From Edaphobacter sp. 4G125 (GTDB lineage: Bacteria; Acidobacteriota; Terriglobia; Terriglobales; Acidobacteriaceae): DNA of 64,000 bases. The DNA is taken from contig NZ_CP060393.1 in assembly GCF_014274685.1 (NCBI RefSeq), forward strand, positions 1-64,000, given 5' to 3'. Below are positions 37,369-47,204 of this stretch, piece after piece. The number at the start of each line of letters is the position of its first letter. Positions within the stretch are counted from its first letter, which is position 1. The position numbers and the translations under genes were made by a program. Below the pieces are notes generated by a model that was not told the origin of the DNA, did no database searches, and saw only the letters and a list, made by a program, of their open reading frames with translations.

Positions 37369-38610
37369 ATGGGAATGTCCAGAAATTCTACGATGAAATT
37401 TCGTCCCGTTCTTCTTGTACTGCTTCTTCTCTCCGGTTTTTATTATGTGACGACCCATTCATCGTCCACCGGAAAGCTCTTCCCCTGGCTTCAGCGCGCT
37501 CCTGCTTTCACAGGCGCAACCAATACCAATACCGCCGCGATCAGTGGCCCCGTGGGGAAGTTTGAGCTGACGGTGGCTTCTGCCGCTCCGGCCTTTGACT
37601 CGGAAGAGCAGCAGAACATCGCTGTCTACAAGAAGGTCCTGCCTTCGGTTGTGAATATCACCTCAACCGAGGTTGCTTTCGACTTCTTTTACGGTCCGGT
37701 TCCGCAGCAGGGCCAAGGCTCGGGATTCATTCTCACCAAAGATGGCATGATTCTGACCAATAATCACGTCATCGGAGGCAATCCGCAGCGGCTTGAGGTG
37801 ATGCTTTCGAACAAGCACAAGTACAAGGCTCGTGTGCTTGCAGCGGACAAAAACCACGACCTGGCCCTGATCAAGATCGACGCGCCCGACCTGACTCCGG
37901 TTACGCTCTCCGACTCGCGAGGCCTGATGGTGGGACAGAAGGTTTACGCAATCGGCAATCCCTTCGGCCTGAATGGAACCATGACGCGCGGTATCATCTC
38001 GGCGATTCGTTCCGTCCGTGGACCACAGGGAAACCCGATTGAAGATGCCATCCAGACCGATGCTGCCGTCAATCCCGGAAACTCCGGTGGACCGCTGCTG
38101 AACTCGCATGGCGAGGTCATCGGAATCACCACGATGATCGCCAGCAACGGAGCAGAGCAGAGTTCCGGTATTGGCTTTGCCATCCCGATCAACACGGCAC
38201 GGGCCATCCTCGATGACTACGCGAAGTATGGCTACATTCGCCGTCCATCGCTCGATATCGTTACGCTGCCCATCGGACCGGATATCGCCGAGCAGATCGG
38301 CCTGCCTGCCGATTACGGCGTTCTGATCGAGCGCGTTCTCCCCGGAGGTGCAGCCGACAAAGCCGGCCTGCGTGGCGGAACCCAGCGCGCATACCAGGGC
38401 AATATTCCTGTCATGCTGGGCGGAGACCTGATCGTCGGTATGGATGGACAAGATATCACCAGCCCACAGGACCTTTCCGCGGCGATGAACTCGCATCGTG
38501 CAGGCGATACAGTGACGATCACCATCTATCGCGGTCGCAAACGCATGGATGTCAAGGTCGTGCTCGGTGATGCTCGCGATCAGCAGGGCCGAGGCGGCCA
38601 AAGCGCGTAG
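37369..38610 (+). CDS. HtrA/DegP-type serine protease with PDZ domain
   Basis: A membrane-anchored or exported protease for damaged envelope proteins. One hydrophobic segment near the start (FRPVLLVLLLLSGFYYV) is followed by a trypsin-like domain with the triad His in LTNNHVIGG, Asp in NHDLALIKID and Ser in NPGNSGGPL, then one PDZ domain (about 300 to 405, GVLIERVLPGGAADKAGL). A single PDZ suggests a DegS-like or short HtrA. Start is not certain: ATGs at 37369, 37375 and 37393 are in frame; 37369 has AAGG four bases before it. Confidence 0.93.
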   Translation: MGMSRNSTMKFRPVLLVLLLLSGFYYVTTHSSSTGKLFPWLQRAPAFTGATNTNTAAISGPVGKFELTVASAAPAFDSEEQQNIAVYKKVLPSVVNITSTEVAFDFFYGPVPQQGQGSGFILTKDGMILTNNHVIGGNPQRLEVMLSNKHKYKARVLAADKNHDLALIKIDAPDLTPVTLSDSRGLMVGQKVYAIGNPFGLNGTMTRGIISAIRSVRGPQGNPIEDAIQTDAAVNPGNSGGPLLNSHGEVIGITTMIASNGAEQSSGIGFAIPINTARAILDDYAKYGYIRRPSLDIVTLPIGPDIAEQIGLPADYGVLIERVLPGGAADKAGLRGGTQRAYQGNIPVMLGGDLIVGMDGQDITSPQDLSAAMNSHRAGDTVTITIYRGRKRMDVKVVLGDARDQQGRGGQSA

Positions 38611-38615
38611 AGGGA

Positions 38616-39230
38616 CTACGACTTCGGCAGATATCGGCGATCCACGATATGGTATTTTCCGCTGAGCACTCGCGAGAGCGCTTCGGGATAGGCAAGATGC
38701 TCCTGCTCGAGGATGCGTGCCGAGAGCGTCTCTGCCGTATCTTCATCGAGTACAGGAACTGTCTTCTGCAGGATGATGACGCCGTGATCGACAGCCTCAT
38801 CGACAAAGTGCACCGTACATCCGGCCACTTTGGCTCCATACTCGAAAGCCTGGTGCTGCGCATCGAGCCCAGGGAATGCTGGAAGCAATGAGGGATGCAC
38901 GTTGAGGATGCGGTTCGGAAAAGCCTCCACAAAGGCAGGCGTAATGATCCGCATGTATCCGGCCAGACAGACCAAATCAACGCCGTAGTCGGTGAGCGCG
39001 GCAATCATCTTCGTATCGTGAGCCTCGCGTGCAGCTTGTCCTTTGCCCTCCTGCGGAATCGCCAGCGCATTCAGCCCCAGCGAATGTGCTGCCTCCAGAC
39101 CTGCGGCATCGGGCTTATTGGAAATCACGACCGCAATCTCCGCGTCGCGAATACGCCCGTCCTCAATTGCCCGATGAATGGCAAGAAAGTTGGAGCCGCG
39201 CCCCGAAAGAAGAATTCCTAGCTTGTGCAC
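38616..39230 (-). CDS. purN: Phosphoribosylglycinamide formyltransferase
   Basis: PurN transfers a formyl group from 10-formyl-THF to GAR, step 3 of purine synthesis. The 204-residue product has LLSGRGSNF, ISNKPDAAGL, and the catalytic block with Asn and His in NVHPSLLPAFPGL and Asp in VHFVDEAVDHGVII. It is the second gene of a purM-purN operon (26-base gap), the same order as in E. coli. It converges on the HtrA-type gene with five bases between. Confidence 0.97.
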   Translation of the reverse strand: MHKLGILLSGRGSNFLAIHRAIEDGRIRDAEIAVVISNKPDAAGLEAAHSLGLNALAIPQEGKGQAAREAHDTKMIAALTDYGVDLVCLAGYMRIITPAFVEAFPNRILNVHPSLLPAFPGLDAQHQAFEYGAKVAGCTVHFVDEAVDHGVIILQKTVPVLDEDTAETLSARILEQEHLAYPEALSRVLSGKYHIVDRRYLPKS

Positions 39231-39256
39231 TGTCGATTTCCTTTCGGCGAAGAAGA

Positions 39257-40396
39257 TCAGTTATAGCTGACCTTTCGTTCGCCGCGAACCGTTCTGCCGA
39301 TAATGTGGAACCGCTCGTTGGCGCGATTGAGGATCGCCTTGGCCTTCTTCACCTTTTCGGCCGGAACCACGACAATCAGCCCGATTCCCATATTGAAGGT
39401 CCGCAGCATCTCATCCTGGTCCACGTTCCCCAGCTTCTGTAGATGCTCAAATAGCGGCGGAACCTGCCAGGACGCCAGGTCGATCTGCGCTCCAATCCCC
39501 TTGGGGAAGATTCGCGGAAGGTTCTCGGTAATACCGCCACCGGTGATGTGCGCCATTCCGCTGACGACCTCGCCTGCCACCAGCTTCTTGATGATCGCCA
39601 GATAGCTACGGTGCACCTTCATCAGCGCAGCGCCGGTCTTATCCTTCAGCTCGTTCACATACTGTTCGGGGCCATACTTCGCTTCTTCAAACAGCAGCTT
39701 CCGCGCCAGCGAATAACCGTTCGTATGCAGGCCATTGGACGGCAAACCCAACAAGATATCGCCGATCTGAATTCCGTCGCCTGTAATGATCTTGTCGCGG
39801 CTCACTGCGCCGATAATCGTGCCTGCCAGGTCATACTCACCATCGCCATAGAAACCCGGCATCTGAGCTGTTTCGCCACCGATCAGGGCGCACCCATTCG
39901 CGCGGCAAGCATCCGAGATGCCCTGCACCACTGTTTCCACAACGGAGTTCTCGAGTTTGCCCGTCGCCAGATAATCGAGGAAAAACAGCGGAGTCGCGCC
40001 CTGCACCGCGATATCGTTCACGCAATGGTTCACCAGGTCCTGGCCTACGGTGTGGTGAATCCCCAGCTCGAAAGCCACCTTCAGCTTGGTTCCTACACCA
40101 TCAGCCGAAGATACAAGCACCGGGTTGGGATATTTCTCAAGATCGAGTGCAAACAGGCCACCAAAGCCGCCGATCTCGCTCAGCACCTGCTTGTTGAAGG
40201 TCTTCCGCGCCAGCATCTTGATGCGGTGCTTCGACTTGTCTGCCGCGGAGATGTCCACGCCTGCGTCCGCGTAGCTGATCGACTTCTTCGAGGCAGCTCC
40301 TTTTTGCGCGGTCGCGCCACGCTGCTTCGCCTCCTCCGGCTTTCGCGTTTTGCTGTCTGGGGTGGTCGCGTCGGTCGTGGGGAAGTTCTCCGGCAA
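39257..40396 (-). CDS. purM: Phosphoribosylformylglycinamidine cyclo-ligase
   Basis: PurM closes the imidazole ring to form AIR. The core begins SYADAGVDISAADK near residue 40 and includes GVGTKLKVAFELG, VNDIAVQGATPLFFLDYLATGK and GGETAQMPGFY. The protein is 379 residues because of a 38-residue N-terminal extension rich in Thr, Lys, Gln and Ala that other PurM proteins lack. The extension looks real: its TTG start has GGAGAG eight bases upstream and no other start exists before the core. purN follows 26 bases later. Confidence 0.96.
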   Translation of the reverse strand: MPENFPTTDATTPDSKTRKPEEAKQRGATAQKGAASKKSISYADAGVDISAADKSKHRIKMLARKTFNKQVLSEIGGFGGLFALDLEKYPNPVLVSSADGVGTKLKVAFELGIHHTVGQDLVNHCVNDIAVQGATPLFFLDYLATGKLENSVVETVVQGISDACRANGCALIGGETAQMPGFYGDGEYDLAGTIIGAVSRDKIITGDGIQIGDILLGLPSNGLHTNGYSLARKLLFEEAKYGPEQYVNELKDKTGAALMKVHRSYLAIIKKLVAGEVVSGMAHITGGGITENLPRIFPKGIGAQIDLASWQVPPLFEHLQKLGNVDQDEMLRTFNMGIGLIVVVPAEKVKKAKAILNRANERFHIIGRTVRGERKVSYN

Positions 40397-40516
40397 AGTA
40401 CTCTCCAGGGGGAAATTTATGCAGAAAAGCAGAGATTCCAGTCTAGCAGGAGGAGGCGAAGCAGCGTTGAAACGCCCTTAATATCGCTCAATCCAGGGAA
40501 ATCGGCCTCAGAATCC

Positions 40517-40948
40517 TCAATCGAACGTCACAAATCTAGCTCTCACCTCGGGCTGCGGAACAGGACAGATCTCGTATTTTCCGAACAACCGGTACCTTAC
40601 CCTGGCTACAACGCCGTAACCTACCTCGCGCAGGGCATGAGGAATGGCCTTCAGGGTTCGCCCGAGTACTTTCCACCCCAAAAGCAGCAAAGTCTCTGCG
40701 ACAGCATCCGACCTGCCGTAAATCTTCTGCTTGGGAGTCAGAGTATCGGTTATCAGTACGACCCCATCGCCAGTGGCTCTGCCGCCTGCAAGTTCCTGGG
40801 CAACAACACTCTGAAGCGGCGCAAACCGAAACATCCCCTCCCGATCGAAGCGCAAGACGAGCTGCACGATCCCATTACAGAGCGCGCATACGCCGTCGTA
40901 CAGCAGGACAGGCCGCCCTGCAATCCTCGTCCGCTCTATCTCCGTCAC
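40517..40948 (-). CDS. DCC-family (DUF393) thiol-disulfide oxidoreductase-like protein
   Basis: A 143-residue protein of the YuxK/DUF393 family with the namesake thioredoxin-like motif in VLLYDGVCALCN near residue 20, then RFAPLQS and a long helical middle, and YGVVARVRYRLFGKYEICP at the end, where the family usually carries CP. The role is unknown; a redox function is inferred from the motif. It is divergent from hemL with 76 bases between, and its 3' end faces purM's upstream region. Confidence 0.88.
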   Translation of the reverse strand: MTEIERTRIAGRPVLLYDGVCALCNGIVQLVLRFDREGMFRFAPLQSVVAQELAGGRATGDGVVLITDTLTPKQKIYGRSDAVAETLLLLGWKVLGRTLKAIPHALREVGYGVVARVRYRLFGKYEICPVPQPEVRARFVTFD

Positions 40949-41024
40949 AATCTCATCCTAGTTGCAGATTGTCGGGCAAGCTTCTCAAGCTGTAACCGCC
41001 AACCGGCAACTTATACTTAATACG

Positions 41025-42317
41025 ATGTCTCTCTCGCACAGCCGCTCCCATCTTTTGCAGCAAAAAGCCGAAGCCATCTTCCCTGGCGGAGTGAACTCCC
41101 CCGTGCGCGCCTTCCGCTCCGTCGGTGGCGAGCCCCCTTTCCTCACTCATGCCGAAGGCGCGTGGCTCTACGACGAGGACGGCAACCGTTATCTTGACTT
41201 CTTTGGCTCCTGGGGGCCCATGATCCTCGGCCACGCCTTCCCGCCCGTCGTCGAGGCCATTCGCGAGGCAGCAGGCCGCAGCGCCAGTTTTGGGGCCTCC
41301 ACCGCCGCCGAGGCTGAACTCGCCGCACTCGTCCAGCAGTGCTTCCCTTCAGTCGAAAAGCTGCGCTTCGTCTCCTCCGGCACCGAGGCCTGCATGACCG
41401 CCATCCGTCTGGCCCGCGGATTCACCGGTCGCAACTTCATCATCAAGTTCGAAGGTTGCTATCACGGCCACTCCGACTGCCTCCTCGTCAAAGCCGGCAG
41501 CGGAGTCGCTACCCTCGGAATCCCCGGCTCCGCCGGTGTACCTCCCGAAACCGTGATGTACACCTTGGCCCTGCCTTTCAACGATCTCGAGGCCGTTCGC
41601 GCAGCTTTTGCGGCTCATCCTGACCAGATCGCCTGCATCATCCTCGAGCCTGTCGTCGGCAATGCCGGAACCATTCCCCCCGCGCCTGGCTATCTTGAAG
41701 GTCTGCGCGAGATCACCCGTGAGCACGGCTCCCTGTTGATCATCGACGAAGTGATGACCGGCTTCCGTGTCACGCTTGGCGGAGCCCAACGCCTCTACAA
41801 CGTCCAGCCCGACCTCACCACCCTGGGCAAGATCATCGGCGGCGGTCTGCCCTGCGGAGCCTTCGGCGGACGTGCCGATGTGATGAACTGCCTCGCCCCA
41901 CTCGGCCCCGTCTACCAGGCCGGAACTCTCAGCGGAAATCCTCTCGCCATGGCAGCAGGAATCGCCATGCTCAACCACCTGATCGTCAACGAGCAGACGA
42001 TCTATCCGCAACTTGAGCGCGCCACCGCCCAGATTGCCGAAGGAGTCGCCGCTATCGCTCGTGAGCGCAATATCCCACTGACCACCAACCGCGTCGGCTC
42101 GATGTTCACCTGGTTCTTTACCTCGCAGCCCGTTACGGACTTCGCCTCCGCCAGCACCTCAGATACCGCTGCCTTCGGACGCTTCCATCGCGCCATGCTC
42201 GATCAGGGAGTCTGGCTGCCGCCCAGCCAGTTCGAAGCTGCCTTCGTCTCCACCGCGCACACGGCGGAAGACGTCGCCTTCACCCTGAATGCCGCACACA
42301 CAGCGTTGAGCGCATAG
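41025..42317 (+). CDS. hemL: Glutamate-1-semialdehyde 2,1-aminomutase
   Basis: HemL makes 5-aminolevulinate from glutamate-1-semialdehyde, so the organism uses the C5 route to heme. The 430-residue PLP enzyme shows [12 protein letters not shown] at the start, [47 protein letters not shown] and the PLP lysine in [20 protein letters not shown] at 41025 gives the usual start; an in-frame ATG 63 bases upstream overlaps the region of the divergent promoter. No other hem gene is nearby. Confidence 0.97.
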   Translation: MSLSHSRSHLLQQKAEAIFPGGVNSPVRAFRSVGGEPPFLTHAEGAWLYDEDGNRYLDFFGSWGPMILGHAFPPVVEAIREAAGRSASFGASTAAEAELAALVQQCFPSVEKLRFVSSGTEACMTAIRLARGFTGRNFIIKFEGCYHGHSDCLLVKAGSGVATLGIPGSAGVPPETVMYTLALPFNDLEAVRAAFAAHPDQIACIILEPVVGNAGTIPPAPGYLEGLREITREHGSLLIIDEVMTGFRVTLGGAQRLYNVQPDLTTLGKIIGGGLPCGAFGGRADVMNCLAPLGPVYQAGTLSGNPLAMAAGIAMLNHLIVNEQTIYPQLERATAQIAEGVAAIARERNIPLTTNRVGSMFTWFFTSQPVTDFASASTSDTAAFGRFHRAMLDQGVWLPPSQFEAAFVSTAHTAEDVAFTLNAAHTALSA

Positions 42318-42427
42318 TCAGGCGGTTGGATGGATGGAAAACCGGCCCATAGGTCGATCTACCTAAAAGCCTGCTGTACCTGAGTGCTAGAATCCGGCCA
42401 TCGAAAGGAGTGCAATCCACTCTTCCT

Positions 42428-43342
42428 ATGGCCTCCAGGAGCATGAAATTCCTCCGCGCAGCTGCTTTTCTCCCGTTTCTCTTCGGCGCTTTTCTAACCA
42501 TCTCTCCTGCTGTATCGGCACAGTCTGCGCCACAGACGAAGCTCTCCGTCCATTGGGAAGAGCTCACCGGCCCTGACTTCATCAAAGCCATCCAGCAGGC
42601 GCAAAGAACTTGCATTCTCCCGATTGGCATCCTTGAAAAGCACGGGCCGCACCTGCCGATCGGCTCCGATCTCCTCACCTCGCGCTATACCGCGCTGCAC
42701 GCAGCCGAACAGCAATACGCCGTCGTCTTTCCCGAATATTACTTCGGCCAGATCGCCGAGGCGCGTCACGAGCCCGGCACCGTCTCCTATCCACGTGAAC
42801 TACAGCTTGCACTGTTGCAGGCCACAACCGACGAGATGGGACGCAACGGCTGTAAAAAGATCCTGATCGTCAACGGCCACGGTGGCAACAACCACCTTCT
42901 GCCTTACTTCGCCCAGACACAGCTGGATAAACCGCATGACTACGTCGTCTACATCTTCGACCAGCGCGTTCCTGCTTCCGGTGGCCCGAAGAAGAAGACC
43001 ACCAACGACCAGCACGCAGGCGAGAGCGAGACCTCCAAGCTGATGATCATCCGCCCTGACCTCGTGCACCCTGATCGCGCTGCCAACGAATCCGGCGCCG
43101 ACCAACATCATCTGAACCTTCCCGAGGGTGTCTACACCGGCATCTGGTGGTACGGCCGCTTCCCCGATCACTACGCAGGCGATGGAACCGCCGCCACCCA
43201 CGAACTGGGCGAGTACCAGATGAAATGGTGGGTCGATTCGGTCGCCAAAGCTTTGGCTGCCATCAAAGCCGACAACGACAGCCTCCGGCTCCAGAAGGAG
43301 TTCTTCGAAAAGGCGCAGCACCCGCTCGATACGCCACAGTAA
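42428..43342 (+). CDS. Creatininase family protein, exported
   Basis: About 304 residues: an N-terminal signal peptide (FLPFLFGAFLTISPAVSAQ) then a creatininase/creatinine-amidohydrolase-like metal-dependent domain. Metal ligands are recognisable as Glu and His in GILEKHGPHLPIGSD (the Glu-x-His pair and Asp), His in NGHGGNN and the acidic residue in HAGESETS. In characterised members two divalent metals hydrolyse cyclic amides. Export is unusual for creatininase itself, so the substrate is open. The start is uncertain: GTG at 42410, ATG at 42428 or ATG at 42443, none with ideal ribosome binding spacing. Confidence 0.85.
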   Translation: MASRSMKFLRAAAFLPFLFGAFLTISPAVSAQSAPQTKLSVHWEELTGPDFIKAIQQAQRTCILPIGILEKHGPHLPIGSDLLTSRYTALHAAEQQYAVVFPEYYFGQIAEARHEPGTVSYPRELQLALLQATTDEMGRNGCKKILIVNGHGGNNHLLPYFAQTQLDKPHDYVVYIFDQRVPASGGPKKKTTNDQHAGESETSKLMIIRPDLVHPDRAANESGADQHHLNLPEGVYTGIWWYGRFPDHYAGDGTAATHELGEYQMKWWVDSVAKALAAIKADNDSLRLQKEFFEKAQHPLDTPQ

Positions 43343-43355
43343 GTCTCCTTCAGGA

Positions 43356-44204
43356 TTACTTTTCCTTCAGCCGTTCAAGCAGACGGCTCAACACCTCGCG
43401 CTCCTCTACGGAAGGCTGGAAGGAGAGCGGCTTTCTTCGGATATAGCGCAGGTTCAGGTTTGCAATGTCCGACGCCATCACGATAAACAGATTGCCGGGA
43501 ACATTGAACCAATACTCCTCGGCAGTCGTCGCAAGGTCTTCGGCCTTGGCCTTACGAAACTCTGCACGCTCAAATCGTCGCGGATTGGCCAGCGTGATGC
43601 TCTGCAGGGAGCCGTCTGCGTTCAGCATGCGATCCTGAATTGCTCCCTGATAGAGCCCGCCAGTCTTCGTCAGCACATCGGCCATGATGCGAAAGCTTCC
43701 CTCAGGCAGCAGCATGTCGCTGAACAGCAGGTCCCACTCCGAGATGCGTGGCACGATGGTTGCCAGCAGCGTGCGCATCCATCGTTTGTCCAGGTGCCGC
43801 CAGATGCGGTTGTAGTTCAGCACCACGAGGATGCGAACCAGGCAGGCAATCATCACAAGGAAGTAGAGCCGCCATAGGATGGCGTAGTTCATCCAGAAAA
43901 AAGCGTAGAGGCTCGTGAAGAACTGGGCGTGATGCGTCTGAAAGAAGTTGTCGCTTTGCAGCGCGGAGAAGACGATCTCCACATCGGCCTGCGTGCCGCG
44001 CGCCCATAACGCTCCCGTCCATCGTGCCCATGCAATCGCAAGCAACAGTGGAATCGCCGCCGCAAGGATAGAGCGGGCGACTTCTTCGGCATGGCTCTGC
44101 GACCTCGTCTTGCGAAAGACAACAAGATCGGCGGCCCAGCGTGCGATCAGGTTGGGGCCAAGCAGATAAACAGCGATGAGGAAGCTGACGAGTAGCGCCA
44201 GCAA
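43356..44204 (-). CDS. Integral membrane protein of unknown function
   Basis: A 282-residue protein with an N-terminal helix (MLALLVSFLIAVYLLGPNLI), two or three further membrane helices around residues 45 to 65 and 95 to 130 (AFFWMNYAILWRLYFLVMIAC), then a cytoplasmic C-terminal half with WDLLFSDMLLPEGSFRI and a Lys/Glu-rich tail. The layout is reminiscent of the DUF6338 group, but I do not recognise a family with confidence. It lies nine bases after the small gene upstream on the same strand and converges on the creatininase gene. Confidence 0.7.
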   Translation of the reverse strand: MLALLVSFLIAVYLLGPNLIARWAADLVVFRKTRSQSHAEEVARSILAAAIPLLLAIAWARWTGALWARGTQADVEIVFSALQSDNFFQTHHAQFFTSLYAFFWMNYAILWRLYFLVMIACLVRILVVLNYNRIWRHLDKRWMRTLLATIVPRISEWDLLFSDMLLPEGSFRIMADVLTKTGGLYQGAIQDRMLNADGSLQSITLANPRRFERAEFRKAKAEDLATTAEEYWFNVPGNLFIVMASDIANLNLRYIRRKPLSFQPSVEEREVLSRLLERLKEK

Positions 44205-44213
44205 CGTGGTCTC

Positions 44214-44426
44214 CTAGGCGACAGCTTCGTGAAGGTCGGCGAGGTTCAGCGTAATCTCGCCGAACGAGGTTGGAATCACGGCCGACTCGTGCGCACGGAG
44301 CTGTGCCAGCACCGCGTCCTCATGCCGCTGAATAAATTCGATGATCTCGGCGCGCAGCCGCTTCTGGCTGGTGCCAACATTGGCATCCCGCAGCGAAAGC
44401 ACGTACTCAAGCTCAGAGCTGCTCAT
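44214..44426 (-). CDS. Small helical protein encoded with the membrane protein, unknown function
   Basis: A 70-residue soluble protein (MSSSELEYVLSLRDANVG, EIIEFIQRHEDAVLAQLRAHES, ending LADLHEAVA). Start chosen at 44426 because the preceding codons of a longer frame (to 44474) are Arg-rich and lack a ribosome binding site, while GAGGG lies 11 bases before 44426. It precedes the membrane protein gene by nine bases. The 255-base gap upstream (44427 to 44681) holds no convincing gene. Confidence 0.6.
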   Translation of the reverse strand: MSSSELEYVLSLRDANVGTSQKRLRAEIIEFIQRHEDAVLAQLRAHESAVIPTSFGEITLNLADLHEAVA

Positions 44427-44681
44427 ATCGAAAAACGCCCTCAAACGCACTGCACGAAAATCAGTGCATCTCAAGATGAAGATACCACGGGATGTGGAAA
44501 TCTGCGTGTCGAACTTCGGAAGAGCAGTTCAGAAGCTAACGATCAATCTCCACGTCAGAATCAGAACAACCAACAACAGCACCCAAAACACAACGTACAG
44601 GAGATAAGCTCTCCTGCCACGGGGCGAATATAAATGTGGCTAGAAGTGCTCCGACGATAACGACTGTAGTCTCACAGGTAT

Positions 44682-45872
44682 CTATAGCAGTTCCTGGGCC
44701 TTCAACACCGCCGCCACAGCCTCATCTGCTGTCGCTCCGACCGCAGAAAGATGCCCCATCTTGCGCCCCTTACGCGGACGGTGCTTCTCGTAGAGATGCA
44801 GCCTTACCCCCGGAACCGCAAGCACACGGTCAAACCTTGGCTCCTTCGGGGAGCCATCTTCGTTGAGCCACACATCTCCCAGTAGATTCGCAATCGCGCA
44901 CGGCTGCACGATCTCGACCGCGCCCAGCGGAAGATCGCACACCGCACGCACCAGTTGTTCAAACTGGCTGGTCACGCAGGCGCGTTCACTCGCGTGATAG
45001 CTGTTGTGCGGCCGGGGAGCCAGTTCGTTCACCAACACCTTGCCGTCCTTGGTGACAAACATCTCCACCGCAAGAATTCCTTCGAGGGCAAAGGTGTCGG
45101 CGATGCTCTCCGCAAGCTGCCGCGCCTCTGCGGCCATCGCATCCGTCAGCGGAGCAGGCATCACGCTCCAGGCCAGAATCTGGTTCTCGTGGTGGTTCCA
45201 CGCCGCCGGATAGACCTTCACCTCACCCGAAGGCGAACGGGCCACCAGCACCGAGATCTCGCGCTCCAGCTCGATTGCCTTCTCGATGATTCCCTCGCAC
45301 TCGCCAAGCGCTTCCCAGGCACCGCGCAGCTCCTGCTCCGGGTCCGCGCCAGCACGGAAACCGACCTTGCCCTGACCGCGTCCGTCATAACCTCCGGTCG
45401 CGCTCTTGCAGAAACATCGTCCGCCCAGCGCCAGAATCGCCTCGCGCAGTTCGACTATCGAGCGAACCGCGCGATAGTCGCCTACAGGAAAACCGTGCTT
45501 CCGCAGCCAGTCTTTCTGCTCGACGCGATTCTGAATCACAGCAAGCACGGCACGCCCTGGCCGCACTGGAGCGAAGTTTGCCGCAGCATCCATGCTGGCC
45601 AGCGAGATCTGCTCGATCTCCAGAGTCACAACGTCGCATCCACGCGCCAGATTTGCCGCCTCGCGCGCATCGTCCCAACTGGCCTCGATGCATCCGTCGA
45701 CGACAAAACGCGCCGCGCACGCCGGATCTGGATCGAGCACCTGAATGCGATATCCCATCGCGCGCGCCGCCATTGCGGTCATGCGGCCGAGTTGGCCACC
45801 ACCGAAGATGCCAATGGTTGCGCCGGGAAGAATCGGCTTCGCTGCTTTGACTGTTTTAGAATCCGCGCTCAC
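44682..45872 (-). CDS. purK: N5-carboxyaminoimidazole ribonucleotide synthase
   Basis: PurK uses ATP and bicarbonate to carboxylate AIR, giving the substrate of PurE. The 396-residue ATP-grasp protein begins with [20 protein letters not shown], and shows [48 protein letters not shown] and the metal-binding [15 protein letters not shown]. The family usually reads EIE-x-V in the first and NE-x-APRxHNSGH in the last motif. It overlaps purE by four bases and is translated with it. Confidence 0.96.
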   Translation of the reverse strand: MSADSKTVKAAKPILPGATIGIFGGGQLGRMTAMAARAMGYRIQVLDPDPACAARFVVDGCIEASWDDAREAANLARGCDVVTLEIEQISLASMDAAANFAPVRPGRAVLAVIQNRVEQKDWLRKHGFPVGDYRAVRSIVELREAILALGGRCFCKSATGGYDGRGQGKVGFRAGADPEQELRGAWEALGECEGIIEKAIELEREISVLVARSPSGEVKVYPAAWNHHENQILAWSVMPAPLTDAMAAEARQLAESIADTFALEGILAVEMFVTKDGKVLVNELAPRPHNSYHASERACVTSQFEQLVRAVCDLPLGAVEIVQPCAIANLLGDVWLNEDGSPKEPRFDRVLAVPGVRLHLYEKHRPRKGRKMGHLSAVGATADEAVAAVLKAQELL

Positions 45873-46381
45873 GCCTTGGCTGCCCCTTGCTCTTCGTCGA
45901 TCCCCTGAGCCAGCACCTCATCGCGTCGCGCCGCACGCCACGCCGCCAGCTTCTTTTGCAGAGCGGCATCGGTCGTCGCAAGAATCTGTGTCGCCAACAA
46001 GCCTGCATTAGCCGCTCCTGGAGCACCGATGGCCAGCGTGCCCACAGGCACACCCTTCGGCATCTGCACGATGCTTAGCAGCGAATCCATCCCTTGCAGG
46101 GCGGTCGCCGGGATCGGCACACCGAGCACCGGCACCACGGTCTTCGCCGCAACCATGCCCGGCAGATGCGCCGCTCCGCCTGCTCCAGCGATGATGACAC
46201 GCAAGCCACGATCCGCGGCTGTCTGGGCATATTCGAAGAGAAGATCAGGCGTGCGATGCGCCGAAACCACACGAACCTCATGCGGCACGCCGAACTCGCG
46301 AAGCATCTCGACAGCGCCGCGCATCACCGCATAATCGTTGCGGCTTCCCATAATGACTCCAACCAGCGGTGAGGCATCCAT
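45869..46381 (-). CDS. purE: N5-carboxyaminoimidazole ribonucleotide mutase
   Basis: PurE moves the carboxyl group of N5-CAIR to C4. The 170-residue class I protein has [14 protein letters not shown] (usually GSxSDW), [11 protein letters not shown] with the catalytic His, [15 protein letters not shown] and [22 protein letters not shown]. The Asn-Asp-Tyr in place of Ser-Asp-Trp near the N-terminus is a mild variation. It precedes purK with a four-base overlap; the VOC gene lies 59 bases upstream on the same strand. Confidence 0.96.
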   Translation of the reverse strand: MDASPLVGVIMGSRNDYAVMRGAVEMLREFGVPHEVRVVSAHRTPDLLFEYAQTAADRGLRVIIAGAGGAAHLPGMVAAKTVVPVLGVPIPATALQGMDSLLSIVQMPKGVPVGTLAIGAPGAANAGLLATQILATTDAALQKKLAAWRAARRDEVLAQGIDEEQGAAKA

Positions 46382-46440
46382 GCGCTGATTATACGGGTTT
46401 TGCGGATGCTTCCTGCCAGCCCAAAGAGCCTCCAGTCCAC

Positions 46441-46803
46441 TTACTTCGTGCCCACCAGAAACTGGTTGCCATCCGGATCGGCGAAGACCGCCGAAGTTCC
46501 CCAGCCGGCCTTTGCAGGCCCCTTCAGGATGGTCACACCTTTTCGCTTCATCTCGCCAACCGTCGCCTCTACATTGTCGGTCCAGAAGGTCATGTTCATC
46601 TGGCCACCGGGTTTGATCTCTTCTCCAAAACGGAAGAGCACTACTCGCGTATCCGCTCCGGGGATTCCAAGCTCGATCCAGCGCTGCTCCTCGCTGAAGG
46701 GCTGGTCCGTTACCAGCCGAAAGCCAAGCTTTTCGGTATAGAACGCGAGCGCACGGTCCTGGTCCAGGACAGGAATGCTAACGAACTTAACTCCTCGAAT
46801 CAT
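46441..46803 (-). CDS. VOC family (glyoxalase/dioxygenase-like) protein
   Basis: A 120-residue vicinal-oxygen-chelate fold protein: [31 protein letters not shown] and [12 protein letters not shown] are the family landmarks of the two beta-alpha-beta modules. Length is typical of a single-domain VOC protein. The enzyme activity cannot be told from sequence; the usual His and Glu metal ligands are not obvious. It is co-directional with purE-purK, possibly upstream in the same transcript. Confidence 0.85.
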   Translation of the reverse strand: MIRGVKFVSIPVLDQDRALAFYTEKLGFRLVTDQPFSEEQRWIELGIPGADTRVVLFRFGEEIKPGGQMNMTFWTDNVEATVGEMKRKGVTILKGPAKAGWGTSAVFADPDGNQFLVGTK

Positions 46804-46889
46804 CGACCCCTCCTATGACAACTACAACATTGTCGGCAGGAGGGATCTTCTCTGGCAAGGTATCTATAAAATTTATTACTATAGTTTTT

Positions 46890-47198
46890 ATGCACCATGT
46901 TGCCATCGATGACTACGTGCTTGATGTTCTGTTGCCAGACCTTACTGGACACGATCACTCCCCAGCGGCCTTTCTCGTCTACGTCATCCTCTGGACAAGG
47001 CTTTACCGCTCCGAGCAGCGAAGCGTTGCGATCAGCCTGCAGCAGTTTGTCGAATCCACCGGATTGTCGAAGACGGCGGTGCAGCGATCGCTCCAGTTGT
47101 TGAAACGCCGCAAACTGATCTCCATTACTAAATCCAACCGCACCGCCGTGCCTCGTTATACGCTGATGCGCCACTGGTTAAAGCGGCGCAGTCGATAG
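46890..47198 (+). CDS. Helix-turn-helix DNA-binding protein at the phage-module edge
   Basis: A 102-residue protein with a winged-helix region: ISLQQFVESTGLSKTAVQRSLQLLKRRKLISI (helix-turn-helix read from residue 53 to about 82) followed by a basic tail LMRHWLKRRSR. It resembles MarR/replication-initiator-like winged helices of phages and plasmids. The ATG at 46890 is preferred to one at 46815 because the upstream codons look non-coding. It faces the end of the phage-like module, whose last stop is six bases beyond. It could regulate the module or be unrelated. Confidence 0.7.
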   Translation: MHHVAIDDYVLDVLLPDLTGHDHSPAAFLVYVILWTRLYRSEQRSVAISLQQFVESTGLSKTAVQRSLQLLKRRKLISITKSNRTAVPRYTLMRHWLKRRSR

Positions 47199-47204
47199 GC
47201 AACC

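Noticed and set aside
39548..41020. 490-codon plus-strand frame across purM and the DCC gene
   Set aside because: Antisense to two recognised genes on the other strand.
44520..44640. Possible tiny membrane peptide on the minus strand (about 20 hydrophobic residues)
   Set aside because: No ATG, only a GTG candidate, and the AGGAGA site pairs in a small hairpin; too little support.
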